Shown: positions 23,052 to 35,793 of the stretch, in pieces
Position numbering within the stretch: position 1 is the stretch's first letter
How the letters are laid out: each line of letters opens with the position of its first letter
NCBI GenBank assembly: GCA_947243795.1
Contig: OX365937.1
Coordinates: 310,001 to 374,000 of the forward strand
DNA from: Saccharomyces uvarum
Taxonomy: Eukaryota > Ascomycota > Saccharomycetes > Saccharomycetales > Saccharomycetaceae
Direction of reading: 5' to 3'
DNA: 64,000 nt
The notes under the pieces: generated by a model
Database searches by the model: none
Seen by the model: the letters and a program-made list of their open reading frames with translations, nothing else
Told to the model about the DNA's origin: nothing
Made by a program: the position numbers and the translations under genes

Positions 23052-26000
23052 ATGAAATGGTCTGCAATCCCTTTCGAATCATTGTATCGCTCCATTGAGA
23101 GCGGTGAGTTTGAATTTGATTTGTTTAAAGAAATACTTCCTGATTTACAAAATTTAAACTTGAACACTGACAAACTTAAGAACAATACCGGCCGATCTCA
23201 ATTAGAAAAAGGTGAGGTTACGTTATCAGACGGTTCAACCTTCAAACTCAACCAAGAGTTCATATTTGAAGCTATCTCTTTGTCTGATGAATTGAATCTA
23301 GACGAAATCGTTGTATGCGAATTGATACTTTCCGGTGATGCCACTGCCAATAATGGCAAAGTACAATACTTTTTGAGAAGGCAATATATTCTGCAAATTG
23401 TTTCCTTTGTAGTTAACTGCTTCGATAAAGATACTCAATTGTACCAAGAATTAATAAAAAATGGAGCCTTAGTTTCCAATATACTCTCAGCATTTAGGTT
23501 CATTCATACTCAACTATCTGAAATCAAGCAACAAATCAATAAGGCTCAAATACTAGAAAATTATAATGCTTTATTCAGACAAAACATCAAATTCAGAAGA
23601 GACTTCTTGTTGAGGGAATATGATATCTTGAGTCAAATTTTATATGGTTTAGTGGACAAAGGTGCCGTCCTGGGAAATAAAGATTTCATAGTATCTTTAC
23701 TCGATCACGTATCAGAATTGGATTCCGATGATTTTTTCATAATATATTATATCCCTGCATTCTTCCATCTATTCGCATCTTTGAGAAATTTACCTGATAC
23801 AGATGTTAAATCTTTACACTCTAAATTCTTAACGGACTTAAAGGATGACTCCATATATTCTAAACCGGTTAAAGTGGCTCTCATATTTATTTTTTTGGCT
23901 TACTTCATTGGATGGTGCAAAGAGGATCCTAAAAAGAGGGCTGACATGATGGACTTCAAAACTGACGTTGATGAGCCAATGACCTCTGCGGTAGAATTGG
24001 GTGCCATTGAACAACTTTTAATATTTGCTGCAGATACTTCTATTGTGGAACAAGACAAGAGTATGGAACTTTTCTACGATATAAGGTCTTTGCTAGAAAG
24101 ACACATTCCAAGATTAGTTCCCAAACAACTTCTTGATGATGAAAAAATATTCAATCAAACAACAAACTCTACCTATAATTCCACAGTAATGAACAATAAC
24201 GTGAACGGTGGCAGCCTATGGAGCTCGCCTTATCCTGGAACGATGGGCTCCACCAGTACCACTCGATTGAATAATGTAGCCACTAATATCAGTGAACACT
24301 CCTATACGAACATTGTTTTATCCGATCAAACCCAAGAGTTTTTCCTTGCAGCCTTTGATGATATGCTACAAACCATTATCACAGATTGTGCCTTTCTACT
24401 TACGAAAATCAAAGATGCGGAGGAAGATTCTCTGTTATCTGGTGAAGATTTAACTTTGGATGATATTTCACTAAAGGCAGATTTAGAAAGATTTTTCTTG
24501 TCAATATATTTTTTCTATGCATCAAGGCCTGAATATTCCCGTGCTTTCTGGTCTGATAAAGAGTCAAATGCTTATGGTTTCATTGAGTGGTGTTCCAGAT
24601 GCAATGATAACTTAATGAGGTCTTGTTTCTACCTGATGATTTCTAGTTTATCCTTTGGTCCTGAAAATTCCTTGGACGTTTATCATTATTTTGGTGAGAA
24701 TAATTCGGTTTCATGGAAAAATATTGCACAATGTGTCGGCGACTACACTAAAAAAATAAGTAACTTCAACACAAGTCTTCAAAAAAGACAGCGATTCAGT
24801 GAAGTAACCCATAATGATATCGATTCTACGGCGGTTGCTTTAGAAGAAGGTTTGAATGAAGAAGCCGTAATATTTCTTTCCTCTCTATTAACTCTAGTTG
24901 GTTCGGTTACATACCATGTCAATGAAGATGTAAAAAGTTCGCTATCAACCATCTTTTCAGAGGTCCTGTTTGAATTTACAAGAATAAACACCCCCCTGGT
25001 AGGCGCTTCATTTAAAGTTTTGAGCAATTTAGTTCCAAAACTTGAATCATCAAGGGCAAATTATTGGGCTTTCTTGGACTCTTTAGTTTTCAAAAATTTA
25101 TCACAGAACTCTTCCTCAGAATCCTATAAAACTGCATTTGCAAGCGTGTTAACTAAATATTCTGAAGTTTTAGGGTTCTTGCAACTCTTCCAAAACTTGA
25201 TCGCTATTCACTCCTGTGAAAATGGTAGTGAATACATGGTTTTTGGTAAGTTGGCATTTCCAGCAAGATTAGGCCAAGGCTATAGAAAGATAGGAATATG
25301 GCCCTACTTTGATTATATTCTCAATGATATTTTAGCTCACGTACATCAGATCACTGACATTAGAAACAGAAGGGCCATCCAACTCCCTATTTTGAAAATT
25401 ATCTATACAGGGTTATGTTCTTTTGACTACAGCGTAATATTGAACTCTATTCCTGCTGCTGCAAACTTGAATTCTTTAGTCGATTGTGAAAACTTCTTCA
25501 ATTACGCCCAAGAGTGTCCAACAACTCCAGTATTCAACTATATTTTTACTGAGAAGGTTTACAAAAGCATATTCAATATAATTGATGTAGGTGTTGATCA
25601 ATTATCCATAGAGTTGGAAGGTGGTAAAAACCAGGCTGAATTGTTACAAGTGGCTGTGAAAATTATTAATAAAGCCTTGGAGTATCAAGAGACTTACGTA
25701 GAAGAATTATTTCCCATTGTCAAAAGACACGGCAAAAGCGATTACTTCATGCCGAAAAATTTCTCACTTCATGGCTTACGTTCATTCTACGATGCTATTT
25801 TTTTCAACATCCCACTTGTCGCACACTTAGGTTTATATGTCGGCGTTGATGATCGAATCTTAGCCTCTAATTCATTACAAATTTTGACGAAACTTTCAGA
25901 ACGCCCCGATGACTCTTCAACATTGTTCTCCAAGAGAGGTAAATTATTGACTATACTTGATTCTGTTGATGAATCTGCTAGAATAAAGGATGCATTCATC

Positions 26001-28103
26001 ACACAGTTGGAAACGCCAATAACAGATGATGGTGTTCTTACTTTGAAATTAGAACTACTGGATTTCTTAACTTCAAACTTAACCAACTCCACCCGAATCA
26101 CAAGTGTTTCACATCTGCTATTAGGGTTCCAAGTTTCAAATGTCATATCTCTAGGGCCTAATTTAGCAACATTTATTTCTTCTGAAACTTCTTTGCTAAA
26201 TTCTCTTATAAATCTACTAGAAGCTTCATTGAACAGTATCACTAAAGATAACATCGATTATGCGCCTATGAGACTAGCTACAGCAGCACTAGAAATTATC
26301 CTGAAATTATGTCGTAATCCGTTAACATCTGGTTTATTATACTCGTACTTAATCGAAGAGAACTTCTTTGAAAGAATAATGATTCTCGATCCACAAATTA
26401 CAGGATATACCATGTGGAACGGTTCCCCATTTGATAATTCAACAGAAGAGAAGCGCAAAGACCTAGTTGAGAGCGAATCTATTGGTGCGTTTTTATCATT
26501 TTTAGCGTACAGAAATTATTGGACACAATATTTGGGTTTACTTATTCACAAAATGTCATTCTCTGGAACGAAATCAGAAGTCTCAACGTATGTGAATTAC
26601 TTGATATCAAACACAATGTACTCGGTAAGGTTGTTCTCCTTCTTAGACCCACTAAATTACGAAAGTATTCCCGAATCAAGAGAAACCTTGTCTACCTTTT
26701 CTGATGTTCCTTTTAATCTGGAGCAAGTCACTATTAACAAAAATTGTTATGGCAATATCTATGATTTCAGCGAAATGGAAAAGCTCATGCTCCTGATCAA
26801 GAGAGTTCGCGTTGAAAGCTTGTATTCTAATACTTCAGGTTTCGGGATGACGAAGGACCAATTTTTAAAAGAAGCAAGCCTCGAATGCACAAAAGCAAAG
26901 AGTCATTTCACAAATTGCATTTCTAGAAGTAAGGCATTGGAGTTAAACTTAGCAGTACTTCACTCGTGGGTGCAATTGGTGCAGGTTATTGTTACTGATG
27001 GTAAATTGGAATCATCTACTAGATCGAACTTTATTTTAGAGGTTTTTGGTACTATCATTCCTAAAATCACTGACTATGTCGAGTTTGACATAACTTTCTC
27101 AGAAGAACTGGTTTCTCTCGCTGTTTTCCTATTTGATATATACAACCGCGACCGTAAGTTAATTACCGATAAAGGTACGGTAGACGGCAGATTGTATCAA
27201 TTGTTCAAGACCTGCATTCAGGGTATCAATTCTCCACTTTCCTCCGTGACATTAAGATCAGATTTTTACATATTAGCAAACCACTATTTGAGTAAGGTTT
27301 TAAGCGACAAACAAGGATCCGAAAGAGTTTTACAAGATTTGAGGTTAGGAAGTAAGAAGTTGGTTGAAATCATATGGAATGACGTTATCTATGGCGAAGG
27401 TACTAGCAGGATTACAGGTATATTGCTATTGGATTCGTTGATACAACTAGCAAATAAGAGCAAGGAAAATTTCATATTAGACTCATTGACGAAAACTACG
27501 AGGTTACTTTTGATTGTACGTTCGTTGAAAAACACAGACGCTTTGCTAAACTCTACAACAGAGCATATAAATATCGATGATTTATTATATGAATTGACAG
27601 CTTTCAAAGCCACCGTATTCTTTTTAATTCGTGTGGCCGAAACTAGAAGTGGAGCAAGTTCCTTGATCGAAAACAACTTGTTCCGAATAATCGGCGAATT
27701 GTCGTTCTTAAAAGTCGATCCTGATTTAGGTTTAGAACTTAAGTTCGACGAGGTTTACGCTCAAAATTCTAACTTCTTGAAAGTCAACGTCACTTTAGAC
27801 AATCCGCTAATAGTCGATAAAGATTCGAACGGCGTTTCCCTGTTTGAATTGATCGTACCTGTGTTTCAATTAATAGCTGCTGTTTTAGTGAGTATGGGGA
27901 GTGCGAATAAAAGTGTTGTTCAAAAGGTGAAAAGCCTTATGAGTTCGTATAAAAGGTTGGTGATAGGTATCTTCAAAAGAGACTTATTAAGTAAAAAAGA
28001 AGGCGAAACTAAGTTGACGGATTCCAATCGTCAAAGTTTAGACGAGATGGTGAAGTTAATAGTGATGTTATGCACTTTGACAGGGTATCAAAATGATGGT
28101 TGA
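23052..28103 (+). CDS. NUP192: Nup192, large scaffold nucleoporin of the inner pore ring
   Basis: Nup192 is the yeast homologue of Nup205, an essential inner-ring scaffold that binds Nic96, Nup53 and Nup59 and shapes the central channel. The protein is 1683 residues, the S. cerevisiae length, and is alpha-solenoid throughout: Leu/Ile-rich helices, no membrane segment, no FG repeats. It begins [20 protein letters not shown]; the [20 protein letters not shown] and [18 protein letters not shown] regions are typical of the Nup192/205 family. NUP192 is YJL039C in S. cerevisiae, yet here it lies on the same strand as TDH1 and MTR4, which shows that this block is inverted. Confidence 0.97.
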   Translation: MKWSAIPFESLYRSIESGEFEFDLFKEILPDLQNLNLNTDKLKNNTGRSQLEKGEVTLSDGSTFKLNQEFIFEAISLSDELNLDEIVVCELILSGDATANNGKVQYFLRRQYILQIVSFVVNCFDKDTQLYQELIKNGALVSNILSAFRFIHTQLSEIKQQINKAQILENYNALFRQNIKFRRDFLLREYDILSQILYGLVDKGAVLGNKDFIVSLLDHVSELDSDDFFIIYYIPAFFHLFASLRNLPDTDVKSLHSKFLTDLKDDSIYSKPVKVALIFIFLAYFIGWCKEDPKKRADMMDFKTDVDEPMTSAVELGAIEQLLIFAADTSIVEQDKSMELFYDIRSLLERHIPRLVPKQLLDDEKIFNQTTNSTYNSTVMNNNVNGGSLWSSPYPGTMGSTSTTRLNNVATNISEHSYTNIVLSDQTQEFFLAAFDDMLQTIITDCAFLLTKIKDAEEDSLLSGEDLTLDDISLKADLERFFLSIYFFYASRPEYSRAFWSDKESNAYGFIEWCSRCNDNLMRSCFYLMISSLSFGPENSLDVYHYFGENNSVSWKNIAQCVGDYTKKISNFNTSLQKRQRFSEVTHNDIDSTAVALEEGLNEEAVIFLSSLLTLVGSVTYHVNEDVKSSLSTIFSEVLFEFTRINTPLVGASFKVLSNLVPKLESSRANYWAFLDSLVFKNLSQNSSSESYKTAFASVLTKYSEVLGFLQLFQNLIAIHSCENGSEYMVFGKLAFPARLGQGYRKIGIWPYFDYILNDILAHVHQITDIRNRRAIQLPILKIIYTGLCSFDYSVILNSIPAAANLNSLVDCENFFNYAQECPTTPVFNYIFTEKVYKSIFNIIDVGVDQLSIELEGGKNQAELLQVAVKIINKALEYQETYVEELFPIVKRHGKSDYFMPKNFSLHGLRSFYDAIFFNIPLVAHLGLYVGVDDRILASNSLQILTKLSERPDDSSTLFSKRGKLLTILDSVDESARIKDAFITQLETPITDDGVLTLKLELLDFLTSNLTNSTRITSVSHLLLGFQVSNVISLGPNLATFISSETSLLNSLINLLEASLNSITKDNIDYAPMRLATAALEIILKLCRNPLTSGLLYSYLIEENFFERIMILDPQITGYTMWNGSPFDNSTEEKRKDLVESESIGAFLSFLAYRNYWTQYLGLLIHKMSFSGTKSEVSTYVNYLISNTMYSVRLFSFLDPLNYESIPESRETLSTFSDVPFNLEQVTINKNCYGNIYDFSEMEKLMLLIKRVRVESLYSNTSGFGMTKDQFLKEASLECTKAKSHFTNCISRSKALELNLAVLHSWVQLVQVIVTDGKLESSTRSNFILEVFGTIIPKITDYVEFDITFSEELVSLAVFLFDIYNRDRKLITDKGTVDGRLYQLFKTCIQGINSPLSSVTLRSDFYILANHYLSKVLSDKQGSERVLQDLRLGSKKLVEIIWNDVIYGEGTSRITGILLLDSLIQLANKSKENFILDSLTKTTRLLLIVRSLKNTDALLNSTTEHINIDDLLYELTAFKATVFFLIRVAETRSGASSLIENNLFRIIGELSFLKVDPDLGLELKFDEVYAQNSNFLKVNVTLDNPLIVDKDSNGVSLFELIVPVFQLIAAVLVSMGSANKSVVQKVKSLMSSYKRLVIGIFKRDLLSKKEGETKLTDSNRQSLDEMVKLIVMLCTLTGYQNDG

Positions 28104-28443
28104 AACAGCTTTCTAGGAAGCAGTAACTAGAAATTTAATGAATTTTGCAATATATTTAATTGTGTACTATGTAACATGAAGTGATTACGAATAAATTATT
28201 TGTCTTGTACTGATGGGTATTTGTTCAGGCTTCGATCTCGATCAGTATCTGGCTTGGCTTAGACCAGACAAAGAAGAACAGAATGATGTTAAAACTCTTT
28301 AGGAAACGAAAAATACAATAATACAATTGAGGGAAATTTAGTTAATTAGGGGCCTTCAAATCTTTACGTATATTGTATACATAATTATTAATCAAGCGCG
28401 ATACATGTTAGAGATTAAGTCAAGAAAGAAAGGAGGCTTTTCA
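28104..28443. other. NUP192-NSP1 convergent 3' region
   Basis: 340 bp between two convergent stops. AT-rich, with termination-type sequences only; no gene seen. In S. cerevisiae YJL040W was once named here and is dubious. Confidence 0.5.
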
Positions 28444-30741
28444 TCATTTCTTTATCAAACTTATCTTTTTTTCCAGGGAAGAGGAGCTATCGTCCAGAGA
28501 CCTTAATGCATCGAAATGTGAATTCAAAATCTTAATTAGTTGAATGTTTTCGTCTTCATTGTTTATATCGATATTAGCAGTTTTGTTGAATGTATTGCTC
28601 ACGTTGTTAATCTCCGTGATTAGAGAAGATAGGTTAGATGATAATGAATTTAAGTTTTCGTCCAAAGTTTGGGCTGTCTTATAAGCTTGTTGTCTCTTTT
28701 GATCGTTGTTATTGGCAGCAGCACCGGAACTTGTGGATACAACATCAGACAGGAGAGCTTCTGTTTTCGTTTCAAAGTTATCTAAAAAGTTCTCCAATTC
28801 GTCTTGTTGCCTTTCAATGTATTGTAGAGATTGATCTATTTTGTTTTGACTATGTTCAGCCATCACAGCATCAGAGTATAGCTGACTAATTTGTTCACCT
28901 CCCTTTACCAATACTTGGTCCCAACTATTAATCTTTTTTGTGTATTGTTCAAAATGAGAAGCTGATTCTGTCACTTGGTTAGTCCATTTCGTTACTAAAT
29001 CATCGAGTGTTTTATTGTCAAGAGAAACTGGCTTTAGTTCTACTGGCTTTGCATTCAGTTTCAGGTTATCACTTGGATTAGCATCTGCGGTTGTCTTAGT
29101 TGCCGAGGAATCCACTGGTTTTTTATCGTCGTCCTTTTGAGAGCCAAACGAAAATCCTGGCTTGGCTACATCACTGTCTTTCTTTTCTTGAGGTTTAGCG
29201 CCGAAAGAAAGGGTAGGCTTTGTTGCGTCACCTTCCTTTTTTTCTGTAGGTTTGGAACCAAATGAAAAGGCAGGTTTTGTTGCATGATCGTCTTTCTTTT
29301 CAGCAGTCTTGGCTCCAAATGAGAAAGCTGGTTTGGCGGCTTCATCATTCTTTTTTTCATCAGGTTTAGAACCAAACGAAAATGCTGGTTTAGCAGCTCC
29401 ATCTTTCTTCTTTTCTTCTGGTTTAGCACCAAATGAAAAAGCTGGTTTGGAGGCTTCAGCATCTACCTTTTCCGCAGGCTTGGAGCCAAATGAAAGGCTT
29501 GGGGTTATGTTAGCCGTCTTCTTTTCTTCAGGCTTGGGGACAGAATTAAACGAAAATGCTTGTTTAGAAGCCTCATGTTGTTTCTTTTCCGCAGGTTTCG
29601 CTCCAAATGAAAGAGTTGGCGCTTGTGTGCTAGCAGGCTTGCTCTCCGCAGTAGTTGCACCAAACGAAAATGCGGGCTTAGTAGGTCCATCTTGCTTACT
29701 TGCTTCTGGTTTAGCACCGAACGAGAATGCAGGCTTGGACGCTTCAACATCCTTCTTTTCGTCAGGCTTAGCACCGAATGAGAACGCAGGCTTAGAATCT
29801 TCCTCATTCTTATTTTCGGCAGGCTTGGCGCCAAATGAAAGACTTGGCGTTATGTTAGTCGTCTTGTTTTCCGCCGTTGTAGCACCAAAGGAAAATGCCG
29901 GCTTTGATGTGTCATTGACCTTTGTTTCTGCAGGTTTAGTGCCAAAAGAGAGTGTTGGCTGAGAATCCACCGCTGGTTTATTGTCATTCAATTGCGAGCC
30001 AAAAGAAAATGCCGGCTTGGCAGGTTCGCTGGCAGCTTCACTTCCACCTAACTGTGTACCTAAGGAAACCCCCGGAGTGGGAGCTTGGCCTTGTGCCTTA
30101 TTAACTAAATTTGAGTTAAAGGAGAAAGCATTCTTCGATGGTTCAGGTTCCTTTTTGTCGTTAGAATTTGCACCAAAAGAAAAGGCGGGTTTGTTTGGAT
30201 TTGTGGTAGTATTGAATAGGCTATTGCTTGGAGCAGCGTTGTTAGTGGAAGCAGGAGTGGTGTTACTATTGCTGCCAAAATTCAAACCGCTAAAAGCCGG
30301 TTTCGTGGCATTATCATTGGTATTGTTACTGAATAAGGACGAGGAACCGAATGTATTAGCTCCGGTATTTCCTTCGCCGTTTGTCTGTGTAGCACCAGAA
30401 GAGCCGAAAAGAGATGTTCCAGCATTGTTGCTACCAAAAGCATTAGTCGTCGAATTATTGCTGCCAAATGTGTTCACCGTAGGATTGCTGCTGCCGAATG
30501 CATTGGTGCCCGCATTGTTGCTACCGAACGCATTGGTTCCGGAACTACTGCCAAACGCAGGTGTGATTGAAGTGTTTTGGTTGTTCGAATTATTGGTTGC
30601 TGCACTATTAAAACTAAATGCAGGTTGACCTGTTCCAAAGGCACCTGCACCAGAGTTATTTTGGTTGGTGGCATTAGCATCATTATTTGCAGCACCGAAC
30701 GAAAAAGGTTGTTTGTTCTGTTGAGGTGTATTAAAGTTCAC
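28444..30741 (-). CDS. NSP1: Nsp1, FG-repeat nucleoporin of the central channel
   Basis: Nsp1 forms the Nsp1-Nup57-Nup49 channel complex and the Nsp1-Nup82-Nup159 cytoplasmic complex, and its FG repeats build the permeability barrier. The 765-residue protein has three parts: a low-charge GLFG/FG and Asn-rich N-terminus (to about 190, with repeated TNAFGSNN units); a charged FSFG region (about 190-555) of ~20-residue repeats, [10 protein letters not shown] plus a Lys/Glu/Asp spacer; and a conserved coiled-coil C-terminus from about 575 ([20 protein letters not shown]). S. cerevisiae Nsp1 has 823 residues; the difference lies in repeat number, while the coiled coil is nearly unchanged. Long open frames on the opposite strand arise from the repeats. 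Confidence 0.97.
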   Translation of the reverse strand: MNFNTPQQNKQPFSFGAANNDANATNQNNSGAGAFGTGQPAFSFNSAATNNSNNQNTSITPAFGSSSGTNAFGSNNAGTNAFGSSNPTVNTFGSNNSTTNAFGSNNAGTSLFGSSGATQTNGEGNTGANTFGSSSLFSNNTNDNATKPAFSGLNFGSNSNTTPASTNNAAPSNSLFNTTTNPNKPAFSFGANSNDKKEPEPSKNAFSFNSNLVNKAQGQAPTPGVSLGTQLGGSEAASEPAKPAFSFGSQLNDNKPAVDSQPTLSFGTKPAETKVNDTSKPAFSFGATTAENKTTNITPSLSFGAKPAENKNEEDSKPAFSFGAKPDEKKDVEASKPAFSFGAKPEASKQDGPTKPAFSFGATTAESKPASTQAPTLSFGAKPAEKKQHEASKQAFSFNSVPKPEEKKTANITPSLSFGSKPAEKVDAEASKPAFSFGAKPEEKKKDGAAKPAFSFGSKPDEKKNDEAAKPAFSFGAKTAEKKDDHATKPAFSFGSKPTEKKEGDATKPTLSFGAKPQEKKDSDVAKPGFSFGSQKDDDKKPVDSSATKTTADANPSDNLKLNAKPVELKPVSLDNKTLDDLVTKWTNQVTESASHFEQYTKKINSWDQVLVKGGEQISQLYSDAVMAEHSQNKIDQSLQYIERQQDELENFLDNFETKTEALLSDVVSTSSGAAANNNDQKRQQAYKTAQTLDENLNSLSSNLSSLITEINNVSNTFNKTANIDINNEDENIQLIKILNSHFDALRSLDDSSSSLEKKISLIKK

Positions 30742-31218
30742 TGATTTAGAAAGTCGTAGAAGGAGTTAGTTCATAGGTTCTGTTAGTAAATGAAAATCAT
30801 TGTGTACTGTTAAAAAGTCCCATTCAATCATGTTTCTTACATAGGAAGAAAAAAAGCTTGAAAGGAGAGGAAAGCGTCCAACGAGGAAAAACATACTTTT
30901 TCAAAACGATCCGGGCTTATTGTTGTTCGAGTATACACCTGCAATTGTTCTCCGATGGTGTTTCAAGGGTTAATAATTTGCACATCAACCATACATCTAA
31001 CTGGAGCTAACACAATTCATTATATTCTTTAGAGGTTGAAAAAAAAAAATCGGACCCGTCCGGGTTGTGTTACGCTTTTACAAAAAGGAATAAGCTTACA
31101 TCGAAAATGAAAATTATAAAAATACATAAAATAATCATACATAAAAGGATTCGTAAACGTCTGAGAGTTATCATGCGATATGATCTCTAAACTTCAATGA
31201 AAAGAAAGAAATCCTCTA
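30742..31218 (-). promoter_or_regulatory. NSP1 upstream / MHP1 3' region
   Basis: 477 bp between the MHP1 stop and the NSP1 start, both genes on the minus strand. A GC-rich motif CGGACCCGTCCGG (about 31052-31065), with CGGAC/GTCCG half-sites in inverted orientation, stands out next to a 9-A tract; it resembles a general regulatory factor or zinc-cluster site, but I cannot assign it. Confidence 0.4.
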
Positions 31219-34200
31219 TTATTTAGTATTACTGTTCCGTGCATTCTGGATTTTATCTAGCACATCATCATAAGCAGCATCGATGGCATTCTCCTCTGCA
31301 TTGTCCATAAATTTGTTAAATCCAGGTGCATCAGTGGGAGGAACATGGGCATTATTGTTCGACTTGGTACTGGTAGACCCTGTCGATGTTTGATCGGTCG
31401 TAGGAGACGGATTGTCACTTGAATTGTCGGCTTGGGACTGGTCTGGCGCATCCTTCGTTTGAAGGGTAGTGTCATCTTGTTTATCAAGTTGGTTTCCCTG
31501 CTTTTTGAAAATTTGATGCAAATGATAACCCTGACTATGCAGTTCATCAATAACACCCAAGATAGTGGAAACGTCATTTTTCAACAGAAATTCTTTGATT
31601 TGATCACTATCAAGGGATTGAGCTGCCCGATTTAGAATGTCTTTGTCCACTGGTAAATCCCCACCGCCAACAAGTTTTTCGTTTTCTAGTTCTTTTTTGA
31701 TAATAGAGTATTTATTCTTAATATCGACTTGATCTTGGGCTTGCAGATCACTAGCCGGGCACTCTTCATGGCTAGTATTCGAATCATCGCCTTCTCTAAA
31801 CTCCACGGCATCTTCTGCATCCGCGCTAGATTTTTCGACTAGTGCACTACCAAATGGCATCAGGGCAATATGGTCTGAATTTTGTAGGATAGATGAACTC
31901 AATAACATTCTTTGGCAACTTTCTGAAGTCGGGTCTGTTTGGCTTGCCGAGAATGAGCTTCGTGGTTTCAAAGTATTATGATGTCTTTGCCTTAACAAGT
32001 CGGAACCTCTTTCCAAACTTGCCTCGATGAAACACAATCTGATCAAAGCTTCTTTACCTTCCAAATTTAATTGACTATTAAGTTTCAAGTCGAAAAGATC
32101 GTGAACCACTTTACTGATCTTGATACGAGCTAATGCGATTTTGGCCATGAAGGTTTCAACCATTTTTTTATAATGGTCGGAATTATCTGCCTTTTCAGTC
32201 AATAAAAGCGATAATTGGTCTTGTAAACTTGTAAATTGGGTGTCTTTGATATCTTTATCGTCGTTATGAACCTTTTTCAACTCACCTTGAATGTTTCTCA
32301 TGGCATATAGTGAAATTTTTTCCTTGATATTCTCTGGCATATAAGCATAATCTACGTCCAAAGTCATCAATGATGAACTCTTCCTCACGGCCTCTGCTAG
32401 GGCTTTAGAGGATGCCAGATCCAATTCTGTCCCTAACATGGAGAAGTAACTCAGTCTCGAACACATGGGCAATACTTCAGCCAACATAACCACACTGGTG
32501 GAGCTCAAATTATTGTAGTCGATTTGTAAACGGACCAAATTAACAAAAACTGGTAGATAATCAATTAGAGTCGGGACACAACACGGAAAGATTGCAGGGT
32601 TGTTCGAGATATCCAAGAACTTCAAATTTTCCGAATAGCATAGAACACTAATCAGTTTCAAAACCTCGTTGTTTTCAGAAGTGTCGTGTTCGTTTACCTT
32701 TAAGTTTGTTCCATTTAAAGATAGAAACTTGAAAACATTTTTCTCGTTGGCCTTTTGGATTTTGCCCAGGACAGCATCAGTGAACGATGATAGTTTCCCA
32801 TTCAAATCATTGAATCCGACATCCAAACCTGTCACTTCAGATTGCACCACCCAACTGGCGAGATCGTCACATTGACTCTTGGACAAGCCGTTATAAGCTA
32901 GGCCCAGTCTTTCAGTAGCAATGCAAGCGACAAGGATAAAGTTTTTAAATTGTGCTGCATTCATTTTTGCCCCCGAAATGACGATTTCATCCAAACCACC
33001 TCTAAGGGCGATGGAGGCAGTCAAGAGATCCCAATTCATGTCGGACCTGTCGTCTGTATTGCACTGCATTCTGAGGATGTTTGACTTCAAAGATGATTTG
33101 GAGGGCTTCTGTACATTTGTCTTGATGGAGGGGACCATGGTCAAATCGATGGAATGCAAAGACCTGGCCTTGGAGACGAAGTAGCATAACATTTTCCAGC
33201 CTTCTTCATCCAGGGAAGTGTTTCTCAAGGACAGTTTTTGGAAATGCTGGTTGTAGATCAATGAACTCAAGATGATTCTGAGCATTTGAACGGTTAATTG
33301 CACGCCGTCTAATGAAAGACATAAAACGGGGGCCACACTCAAGAAGTCGCTAAATGACCAAATTTCCACCATGGAGGGTCTTGGGTTACGCAATTGTAAG
33401 ATGGGGATGGGGTCAGTGGAGCCCTTTTTCAACTGTTTCAAAGTGGCCGGTATTGGTAGAATTTCTCTTAGGTGACAGCAGCGGGTATAAACGATATCAT
33501 GAGGGATCTTCTGAGTAGGTGGGGGCATAGTTTCCTTATCGTCGTCTGCGTTTGTACCATTAGTGTCGCTCGACACCATAGAGGCCAGAGAGGACGTGGA
33601 AGCACCCCTTCTTGAGATCATCGGCTTATCGATGGTCAAATGACACGCGGTCTTACTAACGATGACTTCCTCCTCATTGTTGGTGACAATACGTTTCAAC
33701 TCGTTGGGGGCTTCTTTGGCTCTGGCCTCCGCAGCGGCTTCTGCGGCAGCCATAACAATGTTTCTTCTCTGCGGGTTGCCCTCTTCCTCGTCGTGCGGTT
33801 CGGCTGGGTTTTGTCTTTGCGGAGCCATCTCCTCTTTGCTCTTGGCGTTGGCATCGTCCTCTTCTGGATTCAGTAGCTTCAATTGGCCAGTGCCCCCGAC
33901 GACGACGCCCAGACTGGTCGATTCCATGATTTTCTTCCTCTCTTGCGGCGTGAGTCTGTGTATGACGACGGACCCGTTGGGCTTCACCTCCACTTCACCC
34001 TTCCTGGGGTTCTTGCTGCAGATCTGCTGTGGAGGGTCGTTAAAGTAGGTGTTCATAGCAAAGGAGACGTGTTTCAAGGGCTTGACGGACTCGAGCCCGG
34101 GTACGACGGTTATCTTTGAAGGGTCGAACTCGACCGAGTTGGCAGACCATACGGACGTGGACGAGGTATTCAGGTTGTTGGCATTGGCGGAAGAAGAGGA

Positions 34201-35442
34201 GGAGGCGTTGTTCCCGTAAGAGGTAACCTTTCTGAGAAAGGCGCCGAACTTGTGAGAGGAGGGCACCACGTTGTTGTTCTGCGCGGAGGAAGAGACGTCT
34301 GAGTTGGAGTCCACGGCCTCCAAAGATGCAGCGGCCGGTTCCTTCTTCTTCTTCTTGAAGGCAGGCGCCAAGCTTGGTTTGTCCGGATGCGGCGGGATAG
34401 GTCTGCCCTTGACGTCGAATTTCTGGCGGGCGGCTAGCTTGGGGGGTAGTGGTCTGTCACTATGAAGAGAAAACGAGGCTCGTGTGTTCCTCTTGAGCGA
34501 CGAGGAGGGCGTGGACTGCATGAAGTTCCCCTCTCTAAAGGCGGCTAATTTGTAGTCCTTGGATTTGTAGTACCGCAAGAAATCCATCAACCTCGGGTCA
34601 GGGCGAGAGCTGCCGCAGGCGCCGCTGTCTGTGGGGGAGCAGCCGTCAGTCTGGCCTTCACCTGGAGTGTGGTGCGTGGGAATATGACTGTGGATGTAGC
34701 TCTGCGGATGGTTCTCGTAGTACACCTCGGACTCTGTCTTGGACCTCGTCAGCGGCACCACGGTGTCGTTGTACGACGGCGGGGCCACGTACTGCAAGGG
34801 CGGGGGCGACTCAGCAGAAATGGTGGCAGTTCGTTCTCTTCTTATGGAGTTGCGATTCACGCAGCCCGGGGAGGGCGAGCGGTCCTCTTCCTGTTCCTCC
34901 TCCTTGCCTTTCTCGCGCTTCTGCTGCTCTTGTTCTCCCTTCTTGTGGCCAAACAAACTCTTGAAGAAGCCGACCTTCTTGGGGGCAGGTGATGGGCCCG
35001 CATCTTCCGCATGGTGGTGGTGGTGATGGTGATGACGAAGTCCAGCATCGGCGTCGGCGTCGGCGTCGGCGTCAACACCGGAGCCAGAGCCAGGCATCGT
35101 GATCTCTACCACGGACTTGGACCGTCCTCTGCCGGAGGGGATGTTCGAGGAGGCCGCGGTAGGGGCAACGATGATGTGCTGGTTGTTCATCAGAGCGGTA
35201 GCCGCCACGGAGTGTCGGCGTATCCTATCTTTCGGGGAGAGAATGCCGCAAGACGTGTCTACGGACGAGTCGAAGACAGGCGAGCGAGCAGTGTCCATCT
35301 GGACGTCGGGGGCCACGCTTTCAGCCTTAGACTTGGACCTCTCGCGCCTGACGGCGGAGGCATTGGGCCTGACCAGCCAGCCGACATCGATGGAGGGAAT
35401 TCGGTGCTCCTTAAGCAACTTTTGCGTGTCCTTGGAATCCAT
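31219..35442 (-). CDS. MHP1: Mhp1, microtubule-associated protein
   Basis: Mhp1 was described in S. cerevisiae as a microtubule-binding protein with a MAP4/tau-like motif. The 1407-residue protein (1398 in S. cerevisiae) has a long, low-complexity N-terminal half rich in Ser, Pro and basic residues, with a (DA)n run followed by eight His residues (about residues 124-145) and a KKKKKEP block. From about residue 700 it becomes a folded, leucine-rich-repeat-like region (LCLSLDGVQLTVQMLRIILS, LKFLDISNNPAIFPC, LVRLQIDYNNLSSTSV), so LRR is the clearest visible fold. A charged, Gln/Asn-rich C-terminus ends it. The 5' half is markedly GC-rich. Confidence 0.93.
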   Translation of the reverse strand: MDSKDTQKLLKEHRIPSIDVGWLVRPNASAVRRERSKSKAESVAPDVQMDTARSPVFDSSVDTSCGILSPKDRIRRHSVAATALMNNQHIIVAPTAASSNIPSGRGRSKSVVEITMPGSGSGVDADADADADAGLRHHHHHHHHAEDAGPSPAPKKVGFFKSLFGHKKGEQEQQKREKGKEEEQEEDRSPSPGCVNRNSIRRERTATISAESPPPLQYVAPPSYNDTVVPLTRSKTESEVYYENHPQSYIHSHIPTHHTPGEGQTDGCSPTDSGACGSSRPDPRLMDFLRYYKSKDYKLAAFREGNFMQSTPSSSLKRNTRASFSLHSDRPLPPKLAARQKFDVKGRPIPPHPDKPSLAPAFKKKKKEPAAASLEAVDSNSDVSSSAQNNNVVPSSHKFGAFLRKVTSYGNNASSSSSANANNLNTSSTSVWSANSVEFDPSKITVVPGLESVKPLKHVSFAMNTYFNDPPQQICSKNPRKGEVEVKPNGSVVIHRLTPQERKKIMESTSLGVVVGGTGQLKLLNPEEDDANAKSKEEMAPQRQNPAEPHDEEEGNPQRRNIVMAAAEAAAEARAKEAPNELKRIVTNNEEEVIVSKTACHLTIDKPMISRRGASTSSLASMVSSDTNGTNADDDKETMPPPTQKIPHDIVYTRCCHLREILPIPATLKQLKKGSTDPIPILQLRNPRPSMVEIWSFSDFLSVAPVLCLSLDGVQLTVQMLRIILSSLIYNQHFQKLSLRNTSLDEEGWKMLCYFVSKARSLHSIDLTMVPSIKTNVQKPSKSSLKSNILRMQCNTDDRSDMNWDLLTASIALRGGLDEIVISGAKMNAAQFKNFILVACIATERLGLAYNGLSKSQCDDLASWVVQSEVTGLDVGFNDLNGKLSSFTDAVLGKIQKANEKNVFKFLSLNGTNLKVNEHDTSENNEVLKLISVLCYSENLKFLDISNNPAIFPCCVPTLIDYLPVFVNLVRLQIDYNNLSSTSVVMLAEVLPMCSRLSYFSMLGTELDLASSKALAEAVRKSSSLMTLDVDYAYMPENIKEKISLYAMRNIQGELKKVHNDDKDIKDTQFTSLQDQLSLLLTEKADNSDHYKKMVETFMAKIALARIKISKVVHDLFDLKLNSQLNLEGKEALIRLCFIEASLERGSDLLRQRHHNTLKPRSSFSASQTDPTSESCQRMLLSSSILQNSDHIALMPFGSALVEKSSADAEDAVEFREGDDSNTSHEECPASDLQAQDQVDIKNKYSIIKKELENEKLVGGGDLPVDKDILNRAAQSLDSDQIKEFLLKNDVSTILGVIDELHSQGYHLHQIFKKQGNQLDKQDDTTLQTKDAPDQSQADNSSDNPSPTTDQTSTGSTSTKSNNNAHVPPTDAPGFNKFMDNAEENAIDAAYDDVLDKIQNARNSNTK

Positions 35443-35793
35443 GGAGCAGTTGTGGAGCTATGTTGTAATATTTGCGTATATATGTGCGTATGCTTGTATG
35501 CGAGAGACTGTATGAGTATATAGCTAGTATGAACGTTTCCTCACGGGTCAAGATAAACGTGGAGGAATGTAGGGGGAGAGAGCAGCGGCGATTGAACAAC
35601 CGGGATGGCTCGAGTGTAGCACGATTGTGTAAGCTGAACCTGAACCTACCAGATGGGAAAACAATACAATAGCCAATAAAGTAAACAGTCGCGCAGCACG
35701 GGGAAGGGGTGAGGGCAACTTCTCCAGCGGCGCGGGTAAACTACGGGCCGCGGCCTAAAAAAAAAAATAAAGAAAAAATAAAAAAGATCACGC
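35443..35793 (-). other. MHP1 upstream region
   Basis: 351 bp between the MHP1 start and the stop of the YJL043W homologue. It holds TATA-like repeats near 35466-35525 and an A-rich tract at about 35758-35785 beside the upstream stop; no gene is supported. Confidence 0.45.

Noticed and set aside
29309-30628. Two long plus-strand open frames (about 217 and 215 codons) opposite NSP1
   Set aside because: They mirror the FSFG repeats of NSP1 and have no independent features.
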